Assembly: GCA_002169935.2 (NCBI GenBank)
Contig: NHHC02000045.1
Coordinates: 1-8,331, forward strand
Source of the DNA: Candidatus Pelagibacter sp. TMED153
Lineage (GTDB): Bacteria; Pseudomonadota; Alphaproteobacteria; Pelagibacterales; Pelagibacteraceae
Direction: 5' to 3'
Length of the DNA stretch: 8,331 bases
Part shown: piece by piece, positions 1 through 6,811 of the stretch
How the letters are laid out: each line of letters opens with the position of its first letter
How positions within the stretch are numbered: the stretch's first letter is position 1
Translations under genes and position numbers: made by a program
Notes under the pieces: generated by a model
What the model saw: the letters and a program-made list of their open reading frames with translations, nothing else
Databases searched by the model: none
Told to the model about the DNA's origin: nothing

Positions 1-501
1 TTTAATTAAACCTTTTACTCTATAATTCTTTTTTACTTTTCCTTTATTATCAAATTCAAGATTAATTTCACAAATCAAATATCCTTTTTTAAGAACTTTC
101 TCAAAAATATAGAGTTCTGGAGTATTTCTTAAATTTCGAGTAAAGGAAATTAAATTTTCAATCTTTAAAGACCTGGTTGATATATCTAAATTTTTTAATG
201 AAAAATCATTATTAAAAAATGAATTTAAAATAATTTGTGTTTTAATATTTTCTAATTCAATAATTTTGTCTTTTAATTTAAGTTTTGGTCCTATTGTTTT
301 TGCATTTAACTCAAATCTAAATGGATCAAGAATTATTTTAACTTGTTTTAATTCAATCTCTAAATCTTTGTGAAAATCCTTAATTAATGATTCTATCTGA
401 TTATTAAATCTTGAAGTTTCTATGCCTACACTACTCAAATATATTACAAATGTGCTTGCAAGTAGAAAAACCACCATCAAAGTTTTAAAAACTATTTTCA
501 T
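1..501 (-). CDS. AsmA-like inner-membrane protein, N-terminal part (partial, runs off window)
   Basis: An uninterrupted frame of 167 codons runs from the ATG at 501 to the left edge with no stop, so the C-terminus is missing. It starts MKIVFKTLMVVFLLAS, a short basic N-terminus followed by one hydrophobic segment (about residues 4-24), which fits a signal anchor. After it come alternating short hydrophobic and charged stretches (for example LKLKDKIIELENIKTQIIL) of the kind seen in beta-rich periplasmic AsmA/TamB/DUF3971-type proteins, which in other bacteria are linked to lipid transport to or homeostasis of the outer membrane. The start codon overlaps the prfB stop by four bases (ATGA), and no clear Shine-Dalgarno sequence precedes it, so translation is probably coupled to prfB. 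The family call rests on architecture and remembered similarity, not a catalytic motif; any single-anchor periplasmic protein remains possible. Confidence 0.6.
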   Translation of the reverse strand, partial: MKIVFKTLMVVFLLASTFVIYLSSVGIETSRFNNQIESLIKDFHKDLEIELKQVKIILDPFRFELNAKTIGPKLKLKDKIIELENIKTQIILNSFFNNDFSLKNLDISTRSLKIENLISFTRNLRNTPELYIFEKVLKKGYLICEINLEFDNKGKVKKNYRVKGLIK

Positions 502-1593
502 TTTATTTGATATAGAGATTGTTCTAAAAATTCATCTATTTGACCATCCAAGATTTTGTCAGGACTAGTACTTTCAAAGTTTGTTCTATTATCTTTGACA
601 AGTCTATAAGGTTGTAAAACATATGATCTAATTTGATGTCCCCATCCTATGTCAGATTTAGATGCTTCATTATTTTGATTTTCCTTTTCTTTTTTCTTAA
701 TTTCAAAATCATAAAGTCTCGCTCTTAACATATTCATGCAAGTTTCTTTATTTTTATGTTGAGATCTTTCATTCTGACATTGTACAACAATTTTTGAGGG
801 TAAGTGGGTAATCCTTACAGCACTATCGGTTGTGTTTACATGCTGTCCTCCTGCGCCACTTGACCGATAAGTATCAATTCTTAAGTCTTTATCTAATATT
901 TCTATATTTATATTATCATTAATTACTGGATATACCCAAACACTTGCAAAACTAGTATGTCTTCGAGCTCCAGAGTCAAATGGTGAAATTCTCACAAGTC
1001 GATGAATTCCTGATTCTTTTTTCAACCACCCAAAAACATAATCACCTTCAATTTTTATTATAGACGATTTTATACCTGCTTCATCTCCTTTATGTTCACT
1101 GATTAAATTATATTTAAATTTTTTGTTATCTGACCACTTAATATACATTCTTCTAAGCATATCAGCCCAGTCTTGACTTTCAGTTCCTCCAGCTCCAGCA
1201 TGTATTTCTATATAACAATCAAGAGGATCTGTCTCATTAGACAAAAAACAGTTAATTTCATTTCTTTTAGCTAAGTTTCTTATGTCTTTAATATTTGTAA
1301 ATACTTCCTTTTGAATTTCTTGGTTATTTTCCTGTAAAGCCAATTCGTAATATTCATTCAAATCTTTTAATTTCTGTGAAGTCTCTTTTAATGAGTTGAT
1401 CAAATTCTCAAATAATTTTTTTTCTTTTACAATATTAGTTGATTTAGTTTTATCTTGCCAGAAATTGGCATTAAGCATTAGTTTGTTATGATTTTCTAAT
1501 CTTGAAAAAATTTCATTTTTCTCAAAGATACTCCTTAACTCTTTGATTTATTTTTTCGATTTCTTTTTTATAATCTAAATATCTATCTTCCAT
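498..1593 (-). CDS. prfB: Peptide chain release factor 2 (RF2), expressed by programmed +1 frameshift
   Basis: RF2 reads UAA and UGA stop codons and triggers release of the finished peptide. The gene is read in two frames: codons 1-23 from the ATG at 1593 (MEDRYLDYKKEIEKINQRVK, then EYL), an in-frame UGA at 1524-1522, then a +1 shift into the frame starting GAG at 1523 and ending TGA at 500-498. The joined product is 364 aa; E. coli RF2 has 365. In full-length numbering the stop-recognition motif SPF lies at about 203-205 and the catalytic loop GAGGQHVN has GGQ at about 248-250. A Ser stands where E. coli K-12 has Thr246. The ATG at 1478 is internal and would lose the first 38 residues. The first codon overlaps the mrcA stop (TAATG), and the last overlaps the next gene (ATGA). 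RF2 shortage favours the frameshift, giving autoregulation. Confidence 0.96.
1521..1536 (-). promoter_or_regulatory. prfB: prfB programmed +1 ribosomal frameshift site
   Basis: The minus strand reads AAG GAG TAT CTT TGA G. An SD-like AGGAG (1535-1531) stands exactly three bases (TAT) before the slippery CTT codon, which is followed by the in-frame UGA stop (1524-1522). This is the arrangement of the known bacterial prfB site (E. coli: AGGGGG UAU CUU UGA C). The peptidyl tRNA on CUU slips forward one base onto UUU while UGA waits for RF2. The base after UGA is G here, where E. coli has C. The downstream frame is open from GAG at 1523 into the whole RF2 core, which confirms the role of the site. 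Confidence 0.95.
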
Positions 1594-3146
1594 TAATAAA
1601 ACTTTAATATATTATTATTGTCTAATCTATTTTTATTTGAGTATAGCACTTTACCATTAATAACATTGTTACTTTTATATGCTTCCATAATAGTGTCCTT
1701 TGAAGAAAAATCAGCTTTTTGTCCAGTTAATGAGTCAACAATCATCATTATTATACCATCCGAAACTTTAAAAGGTCTAGCATCTGATTTTTTTACTGCT
1801 TTTTTTATAAAATTTTCAAAAATTGGTAGAGCTGTTTTTGATCCAGTTTCAAATTTACCTAAAGGTTTAGGGTTATCCATCCCAACATAAACACCTACAA
1901 CGTAGTTTGAAGTGAAACCAAGGAACCATGCATCTGTATTTTCATTTGTTGTTCCAGTCTTTCCAGCTAAATTCAGTTTAAGTTTTTTTAACTTTTTACC
2001 TGTTCCTCTTTGAATCACTCCCTCTAATAAAGATGTAATTTGATAAGCAGTTTGTGGTGAAAAAACTTGTTTATATTTATCTTTAATCTTAGGGTATGTA
2101 TTAGAGGTAAAAGAAATTTGATCACAATTAACACAATATCTTTTATTATTATTTACAATAGTATTACCTTCACTATCTTGAACCCTATCAATCAAAATAG
2201 GTTCTACTAATTTTCCTCCATTAATAAAAGCAGAATAAGCTGAAGTTAATTTTAATAAAGTTGTTTCTGAAGATCCAAGAGATATGGATAATAATTCTTG
2301 AGGATTTTCATAGATACCCAACTCTTTAGAAAAATCAGCAATTTTTTTGACTCCCAAGTTTTGAGCGATCCTAACAGTCATTAAATTTCTAGATTTTTCT
2401 AAACCAACTCTTAAAGTTGATGGACCATAAAATTTTTTACCATAATTTTCAGGTTTCCACATTTTTAAATCTGAACCTTGATCTAAAACTAAAGGAGCAT
2501 CCAAAACAAGTGATGAAGGTGTATATTCGTTTTCTAAAGCTAATGCATAAACAAAAGGTTTAAATGCTGAACCAGGCTGTCTTAAAGCTTGAGAAGCCCT
2601 ATTGAATTCACTATTTTTAAAACTAAATCCTCCGCTTAAAGCCAAAACTCTACCCGTATAAGGATCCATTACTACTATACCACCGTTAATTTTAGGCATC
2701 TGTTTTAAACTAAATTTATTTTCTCTTATTTCTTCAACATAAATTATATCTCCTGGTTTTAGCAATTCATTAAATTCTTTTTTAGTCCAAGAAATATCTT
2801 TGTACTCAATTACTCCTTCCTGATTATCATGAGTTTCTATTTCAGCTGAAAACTGATTTACCTTTTTAACAATTGAGACTTTCCATTTAATAGAATTTTC
2901 TAATTTATATTTTTCTAAATCTTTAAACCATTCGGTAGTATAATTGACATTAGTTAAAGCTCCTCGCCATCCTTTTCTTTTATCATATTTGATCAAACCT
3001 TTCCTTAAAGATTCAGTCGCAATTTTTTGTAACTCTAAATTTATTGGAGTGTTTATATTAAATCCTTGTTTATATACTTTTTCATATGTTAGTTGATTAA
3101 TAATATTTTTTCTTACATCCTCAATATAGTATTGAGCATCTTCCAA
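1593..3146 (-). CDS. mrcA: Penicillin-binding protein 1A, C-terminal portion: OB-like and transpeptidase domains (frame-split from the N-terminal part)
   Basis: This 517-residue stretch is the periplasmic transpeptidase half of a class A PBP, which cross-links peptidoglycan. Counting from the TTG at 3146, it has a linker with GWRGAL (59-64), an OB-like region (about 85-150), and a transpeptidase domain with SAFK (catalytic Ser193, Lys196), SRN (252-254) and KTG (396-398, in AGKTGTTNENTDAWFLG). All three active-site motifs are intact. The frame is open upstream to 3188, just inside an 11-A tract; removing one A joins it to the glycosyltransferase half as a single protein of about 778 aa. TTG at 3146 is only the first conventional start codon and is not convincing: it has no Shine-Dalgarno sequence, signal peptide or membrane anchor, so a separate product would stay in the cytoplasm. 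The stop TAA shares a base with the prfB start. Confidence 0.85.
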   Translation of the reverse strand: MEDAQYYIEDVRKNIINQLTYEKVYKQGFNINTPINLELQKIATESLRKGLIKYDKRKGWRGALTNVNYTTEWFKDLEKYKLENSIKWKVSIVKKVNQFSAEIETHDNQEGVIEYKDISWTKKEFNELLKPGDIIYVEEIRENKFSLKQMPKINGGIVVMDPYTGRVLALSGGFSFKNSEFNRASQALRQPGSAFKPFVYALALENEYTPSSLVLDAPLVLDQGSDLKMWKPENYGKKFYGPSTLRVGLEKSRNLMTVRIAQNLGVKKIADFSKELGIYENPQELLSISLGSSETTLLKLTSAYSAFINGGKLVEPILIDRVQDSEGNTIVNNNKRYCVNCDQISFTSNTYPKIKDKYKQVFSPQTAYQITSLLEGVIQRGTGKKLKKLKLNLAGKTGTTNENTDAWFLGFTSNYVVGVYVGMDNPKPLGKFETGSKTALPIFENFIKKAVKKSDARPFKVSDGIIMMIVDSLTGQKADFSSKDTIMEAYKSNNVINGKVLYSNKNRLDNNNILKFY

Positions 3147-3156
3147 AAAAACTTTC

Positions 3157-3190
3157 TTTTTTTTTTTTAATTTAATCTCTTTTTTTTTTT
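3157..3190 (-). repeat. Paired poly(A) tracts (A11 and A12) at the mrcA frame break
   Basis: On the coding strand an A11 run (3190-3180) is followed by GAGATTAAATT and an A12 run (3168-3157). As written, the upstream frame reads CTA AAA AAA AAA AGA GAT TAA and stops. With ten A's it reads CTA AAA AAA AAA GAG ATT AAA TTA and continues through the A12 run directly into the transpeptidase half (LKKKEIKLKKKKKVFLEDAQ). With twelve A's it stops after RLN. Only loss of one base (or gain of two) in the A11 run restores the gene. The A12 run is already in phase with the downstream half. Such tracts are prone to sequencing error, replication slippage and RNA-polymerase slippage. Confidence 0.9.
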
Positions 3191-3930
3191 AGAATTTCGT
3201 AAAACTCTTCATCAATAAAATTATTATCAAGTAAATTTTTTAATACTAAGTTTCTCCTAAATTTAGCTAATTCTATATCTCTATAAGGGTTATATTTACT
3301 TGGAGCTTTAGGCAAAGCTGCCAATAATGCAGCTTCTTCATAATTAAGTTCTTTGATAGATTTATCAAAATACTGTAAACTTGCTGCAGCAACTCCATAA
3401 GCTCCACTACCAAGATAAATTTGATTTAAATATAATTCTAAAATTCTCTCTTTTGTTAATGCTCTCTCAATCCTAAAAGCTAAAATTGCTTCTTTAATCT
3501 TTCTGTTCAAACTCACTTCATTTGTTAATAAGAAATTCTTTGCAACCTGTTGTGTAATAGTAGAAGCACCTTCTAATCTTTTTGAAGTCATAATATTCTT
3601 AATATTATTCACTAAAGCTCTTAATACGCCTTTTGCATCAACACCTGGATGAGAAAAAAAATTTTTATCCTCTGCCGACAAAAAAGCATTAATTACATTT
3701 TGAGGTATAGAACTATAAGGGACAAAAATTCTTTTTTCTTTAGAAAAGTCAGCTACCAAATCTCCATTTCCAGAATATACTTTACTTGATACTGGTGGTT
3801 TGTAATTTTTAAGAAATTTATAATCTGGTATATTATTTGAGAAATTCCATAAAATCGCAAATGAGATAATCGATAATAATAAGGAAAAACATACAAAACC
3901 AATAAATATATTTTTGAATAACTTGCGCAT
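3172..3930 (-). CDS. mrcA: Penicillin-binding protein 1A, N-terminal portion: membrane anchor and GT51 glycosyltransferase domain
   Basis: This 252-residue stretch is the anchor and peptidoglycan glycosyltransferase half of a class A PBP, which polymerises lipid II into glycan strands on the periplasmic face. It starts MRKLFKNIFIGFVCFSLLLS, with a membrane segment at about 7-28. The GT51 domain follows: SAEDKNFFSHPGVD with the general-base Glu87, EGASTITQQVAKN (120-132), and RILELYLNQIYLGSGAYGV with the second catalytic Glu165. The usual end of the domain (AALLAALPKAPSKYNPY) is present. The frame ends after KKKRD at a TAA just past an A11 tract, where homologues continue into the linker and transpeptidase domain. 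As it stands the product resembles a monofunctional glycosyltransferase such as MtgA (about 240 aa). The gene is divergent from rne and heads the mrcA-prfB-AsmA-like operon. Confidence 0.9.
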   Translation of the reverse strand: MRKLFKNIFIGFVCFSLLLSIISFAILWNFSNNIPDYKFLKNYKPPVSSKVYSGNGDLVADFSKEKRIFVPYSSIPQNVINAFLSAEDKNFFSHPGVDAKGVLRALVNNIKNIMTSKRLEGASTITQQVAKNFLLTNEVSLNRKIKEAILAFRIERALTKERILELYLNQIYLGSGAYGVAAASLQYFDKSIKELNYEEAALLAALPKAPSKYNPYRDIELAKFRRNLVLKNLLDNNFIDEEFYEILKKKRD

Positions 3931-3939
3931 TTTATTTCC

Positions 3940-3968
3940 ATTATATATAGGAATTTGTTAAAGATAAG
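3940..3968 (-). promoter_or_regulatory. Candidate mrcA operon promoter (perfect -10, weak -35)
   Basis: The minus strand carries a perfect TATAAT (3945-3940), within TATATATAAT, only nine bases before the mrcA ATG at 3930. Seventeen bases further upstream is CTTATC (3968-3963), a poor match to TTGACA. If this -10 is used, transcription would begin at about 3933, leaving almost no leader. It sits in the 99-bp gap shared with the divergent rne gene (3931-4029), which must also hold the rne promoter; no convincing plus-strand -35/-10 pair was found there. The -10 match alone is weak evidence in sequence this AT-rich. Confidence 0.35.
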
Positions 3969-4029
3969 GCATAAGAATGAACAAAATTTTATTACTAATT
4001 ATCAACATGAAACAAATAATTAAATCTTT

Positions 4030-5808
4030 ATGGAAAAAAATTTATATATTGATGCTACGCATCCAAATGAAACTAGAGTTGTACTTAAAACAGATAGCAA
4101 TATTGAGGATTACGAGTACGAGGGTGTAAAAAATAACCTCATTAAAAGTAATATTTATTTAGGCAAAGTAAGCAGAATAGAGCCGTCGTTGCAAGCAGCC
4201 TTTGTGGACTTTGGTAGAGAGAGACATGGCTTCTTGTCATTTAATGATATTCAGTCAGACTACTATCAAATACCAAAAAGTGACTTAGACCTTATCAAAC
4301 AAGAAGAAGAACAAGCAAGAGAAGAACTTTCAAAAGAAGTTCAGGCAAAAGAAGAAAAAAAAATTGCAGAAGGTATATTAGAAATTGATGATCCAATAGA
4401 AAAAGAAGACGCTCAAGAAAAAAATAATTTAGAGGAGGAAAAAGAAAAAAAAAATGAAAAGAGATTCAAATTCAAAAGATATAAAATACAAGAAGTTATA
4501 AAACCTAATCAGGTAATTTTAGTTCAAGTAATCAAAGATGAGAGAGGTCAAAAAGGAGCTGCGCTAAGTACCTTTATTTCTATAGCTGGAAAATATATTG
4601 TTTTAATGCCTAATACTCCTAAAGGAGGTGGTATTTCTAGAAAAATTTTTAATCCTGCTGAAAGAAAGAAAATTAGAACTATTTTAAATGAAATAGAAAT
4701 ACCTAAAGAAATGGGATTAATTGTAAGAACAGCTGGAAGTAATAAAACTAAAAATGAGATTGACAATGACTTAACGTCATTAATTAATTCTTGGAATCAA
4801 ATTAAGGAAACTGCTTTAAATTCAATTGCACCCTCTTTAATTCATCAAGAGAGTGAAATAATAAAAAGAACTTTAAGAGATATGTATGATGAAAATACTA
4901 AAAATATAATAGTTGAAGGTAATGAAGGTTATAAGAAAGCACAAAATTTTATGAAAATGATGATGCCTTCACATGTAAAAAAAATTAAAAAATACAGAGG
5001 TAAAACACCTTTATTTATTGAGGAAGGCATAGAACAAAAATTAAATCAAATATTTGATTCTGAAATTAAATTAAGTTCAGGAGGATACTTGGTAATAAAT
5101 CCAACTGAAGCTTTAGTTTCAATAGATATCAACTCAGGTAGTTCAATTAAACAAAAAAATGTTGAAAGTACTGCAGTAGATACAAATCTTGAAGCAGCTG
5201 ATGAAATAGCGAGACAAATCAAAATAAGAGATCTATCAGGATTAATTATTATAGATTTTATAGACATGTTAAGTTTTGGAAATAGGAAATTAGTAGAAAA
5301 AAGATTAAAAGAAAAATGTAGATCTGACAGAGCTAGAATTCAAATAGGAAGAATTAGTAATTTTGGTTTATTAGAAATGTCTAGACAAAGACTAAGAGAA
5401 AGTGCAATCAAGTGGAAAGTAAATCTAACAGATGAATCCTTTGGTCTGAAAATACTTAAATTAGTTGAATTAAAATCGGTACTTAATAAAGCTAAATTTG
5501 TTGAAGTAAAAGTTTGCGAAAAAATTTCAAATTTTTTAAAAGAAAATTTTATTGAAGATCTAACTTATTTTGAAAAAAAAAATAAAATAAAAATTGATAT
5601 AATTAGTGATAACAAATTAATAATACCTGAATATATAATTGATTTTAAAAATAAATCAAAAAAAACATTGGAATTAGTAGAACATTATGAAAAATTAAAA
5701 AATCTTGATCAACTAAAAAGGCATGGAAATATAATTGAATTTAAAGATAAAAAAAATTTTAAGAAAAAATCATATAAAAAAAAAAAATTTTACAAAAAAG
5801 CTAAATAA
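4030..5808 (+). CDS. rne: Ribonuclease E/G family endoribonuclease, short form
   Basis: This enzyme cleaves single-stranded AU-rich RNA in mRNA decay and in rRNA/tRNA maturation. The N-terminal S1 region (about 36-170; [20 protein letters not shown]) is split by a highly charged, probably disordered insertion at about 88-146. The RNase H-like and 5'-sensor regions follow. The DNase I-like catalytic part carries SIDINSGSS, with metal-binding Asp366 and Asn368, and IIIDFIDM with Asp409 (equivalents of E. coli D303, N305 and D346). After [11 protein letters not shown] the CPxCxG zinc-link is absent: the chain goes from [10 protein letters not shown] straight to [13 protein letters not shown] small-domain-like region (about 480-540) and a Lys-rich tail (about 572-592) end the protein. 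At 592 aa it lacks the long degradosome scaffold of E. coli RNase E (1061 aa). The catalytic residues and alphaproteobacterial context favour rne over rng. No clear Shine-Dalgarno sequence precedes the ATG. Confidence 0.92.
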   Translation: MEKNLYIDATHPNETRVVLKTDSNIEDYEYEGVKNNLIKSNIYLGKVSRIEPSLQAAFVDFGRERHGFLSFNDIQSDYYQIPKSDLDLIKQEEEQAREELSKEVQAKEEKKIAEGILEIDDPIEKEDAQEKNNLEEEKEKKNEKRFKFKRYKIQEVIKPNQVILVQVIKDERGQKGAALSTFISIAGKYIVLMPNTPKGGGISRKIFNPAERKKIRTILNEIEIPKEMGLIVRTAGSNKTKNEIDNDLTSLINSWNQIKETALNSIAPSLIHQESEIIKRTLRDMYDENTKNIIVEGNEGYKKAQNFMKMMMPSHVKKIKKYRGKTPLFIEEGIEQKLNQIFDSEIKLSSGGYLVINPTEALVSIDINSGSSIKQKNVESTAVDTNLEAADEIARQIKIRDLSGLIIIDFIDMLSFGNRKLVEKRLKEKCRSDRARIQIGRISNFGLLEMSRQRLRESAIKWKVNLTDESFGLKILKLVELKSVLNKAKFVEVKVCEKISNFLKENFIEDLTYFEKKNKIKIDIISDNKLIIPEYIIDFKNKSKKTLELVEHYEKLKNLDQLKRHGNIIEFKDKKNFKKKSYKKKKFYKKAK

Positions 5809-6571
5809 TGCCTTCATTAGGTGAAGATGCTTTTCCCATTAAGTTTTTTTGAATCCTACCTGAAAGATAAGATTGCCTACCCGCTAAAACTGCATTTTTA
5901 AAAGCTGAAGCCATTTCAAATGGTTTCTTTGCTTTAGCAATAGCTGTATTTACCAAAACTCCGTCACATCCTAGTTCCATTGCAATAGTTGCATCTGATG
6001 CTTGCCCTAAACCTGCATCAATTATCAATGGCAACTTTGTTTGATTTCTAATAATCTTTATATTGACTGTGTTTAGAATTCCTAAACCAGAACCAATTGG
6101 GGCTGCTAAAGGCATTATTGCAGACGCACCTACATTTTCTAATCTCTTGGCCATTAACGGATCGTCATTACAATATACCATTACCTTAAATCCTTCTTTT
6201 GCCAAGACTTCAGTAGATTTAAGAGTTTCAATCATTTCAGGAAATAAATTTTTTCTATCTCCTAAAACCTCTAGTTTAACTAATTTCCATCCACCTATTT
6301 CTCTTGCTAGCCTCAAAGTTCTCAATGCTTCTTTAGAATTAAAACATCCAGCCGTATTTGGTAAATAAGTAATCTTTTTAGGATCAATGTAATCCATTAG
6401 TAATGGTTTTTTTTTATCTGATATATTAACTCTTCTTACTGCAACTGTTACTATATTGGCACCCGACAATTTTACTGCTTTCGCGCATTCTTTCATATTT
6501 TTATATTTTCCTGTACCAACTATTAGTCTAGATATAAATTTCTTGTTTGCTATAACCAATTTGTCTTTCAC
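5801..6571 (-). CDS. thiG: Thiazole synthase
   Basis: ThiG forms the thiazole phosphate moiety of thiamin from deoxyxylulose 5-phosphate, dehydroglycine and sulfur delivered by ThiS thiocarboxylate. At 256 aa it has the usual family length. Visible motifs are [14 protein letters not shown] near the N-terminus, [11 protein letters not shown] (72-82), [11 protein letters not shown] with the Schiff-base Lys99 and Glu101, APIGSGLGI (157-165), [13 protein letters not shown] with Asp185, and [15 protein letters not shown] near the end. The start is GTG at 6571, chosen because the upstream frame is occupied by thiS and because the family's N-terminus matches there. It lies five bases after the thiS stop, so the two form an operon. 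The 3' end overlaps the convergent rne end by 8 bp. Glycine oxidase (thiO) and thiF are not in this window. Confidence 0.96.
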   Translation of the reverse strand: MKDKLVIANKKFISRLIVGTGKYKNMKECAKAVKLSGANIVTVAVRRVNISDKKKPLLMDYIDPKKITYLPNTAGCFNSKEALRTLRLAREIGGWKLVKLEVLGDRKNLFPEMIETLKSTEVLAKEGFKVMVYCNDDPLMAKRLENVGASAIMPLAAPIGSGLGILNTVNIKIIRNQTKLPLIIDAGLGQASDATIAMELGCDGVLVNTAIAKAKKPFEMASAFKNAVLAGRQSYLSGRIQKNLMGKASSPNEGII

Positions 6572-6576
6572 TAATC

Positions 6577-6795
6577 CTAGCCCCCTCCTATAAAATGAAC
6601 AATCTCAATTTTATCATTTTTTTTAAGCTTAATTTTATTTAATTTTTTTTTATCCAATATTTCTTGATTTAATTCAATCGCTACTTTTCTAATTGGTATT
6701 TTTAAATCATCTAAAAGCTTTTGAATTTCATAATTTTCAGATATTTGCTTTTCTTTTCCATTTAATTTAATTTTTATTTTTTTTATTTTTTTCAT
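6577..6795 (-). CDS. thiS: Sulfur carrier protein ThiS
   Basis: ThiS is a small ubiquitin-like protein. Its C-terminal Gly-Gly is adenylated by ThiF and converted to a thiocarboxylate that gives sulfur to ThiG. The 72-residue product has the beta-grasp pattern ([54 protein letters not shown]) and ends in the required glycines. The start is ATG at 6795. The frame continues upstream to 6960, but that extension lies antisense to aroQ and matches nothing in ThiS, so it is excluded. Family members are usually about 65-75 aa. The gene is directly followed by thiG. No TPP riboswitch could precede it, since only 16 bp separate it from the divergent aroQ start. The many Lys residues reflect the AT-rich composition. 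Confidence 0.93.
   Translation of the reverse strand: MKKIKKIKIKLNGKEKQISENYEIQKLLDDLKIPIRKVAIELNQEILDKKKLNKIKLKKNDKIEIVHFIGGG
6581..6588 (-). promoter_or_regulatory. Ribosome binding site for thiG inside the thiS diglycine codons
   Basis: The last sense codons of thiS (GGA GGG GGC) form GGAGGGGG on the minus strand, with the end of the run nine bases before the thiG GTG at 6571. This is a strong Shine-Dalgarno candidate and supports the GTG as the thiG start. The same bases encode the essential C-terminal glycines of ThiS. A nearer AGGA (6578-6575) sits only three bases from the start, which is too close to be the main site. Confidence 0.55.
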
Positions 6796-6811
6796 CGTAT
6801 ATAAGAGTTGA
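6796..6811. promoter_or_regulatory. 16-bp divergent gap between thiS and aroQ with a palindromic TATATA
   Basis: The start codons of thiS (minus) and aroQ (plus) are separated by only 16 bases, which contain the palindrome TATATA (6798-6803). For aroQ, TATATA could act as a -10 with a start point next to the ATG; no recognisable -35 lies in the T-rich stretch upstream. For thiS it ends two bases from the ATG and is too close, so the thiS promoter must lie inside the aroQ 5' end, where TATTAT-like sequences occur. An AAGAG (6803-6807) four bases before the aroQ ATG could be a weak Shine-Dalgarno sequence. Confidence 0.35.

Noticed and set aside
1618..1890. 90-aa open frame on the plus strand inside mrcA
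   Set aside because: It is antisense to the conserved transpeptidase part of PBP1A, has no ribosome binding site, and its hydrophobic composition follows from complementing Lys/Glu/Asn-rich codons.
3753..3941. 62-aa open frame overlapping the mrcA N-terminus in another frame
   Set aside because: It is a shadow of the signal-anchor region of mrcA, Tyr/Ile-rich because of base composition, with no independent support.
3931..4029. A small gene or regulatory RNA in the mrcA-rne gap
   Set aside because: The short frame starting with ATG at about 3977 runs into rne in the wrong frame, and no stable GC-containing hairpin is visible; the gap is most simply a promoter region.
4548..5267. Two open frames (72 and 73 aa) on the minus strand inside rne
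   Set aside because: Both are antisense to conserved RNase E sequence, including the catalytic SIDINSG and DFIDM motifs, and look like complement shadows.
5812..5834. Possible intrinsic terminator for rne (CTTCA/TGAAG hairpin, then TTTT)
   Set aside because: The stem is only five base pairs, AT-rich and separated from a short T run; it also codes for the conserved end of ThiG. Not strong enough to annotate.
6063..6368. 101-aa plus-strand open frame inside thiG
   Set aside because: It is antisense to the conserved ThiG core (KLEVLGD to APIGSG) and has no recognisable features.
6572..6811. TPP riboswitch controlling thiS-thiG
   Set aside because: There is no leader long enough (16 bp to the divergent gene) and no recognisable thi-box sequence; any such element would have to lie inside aroQ.
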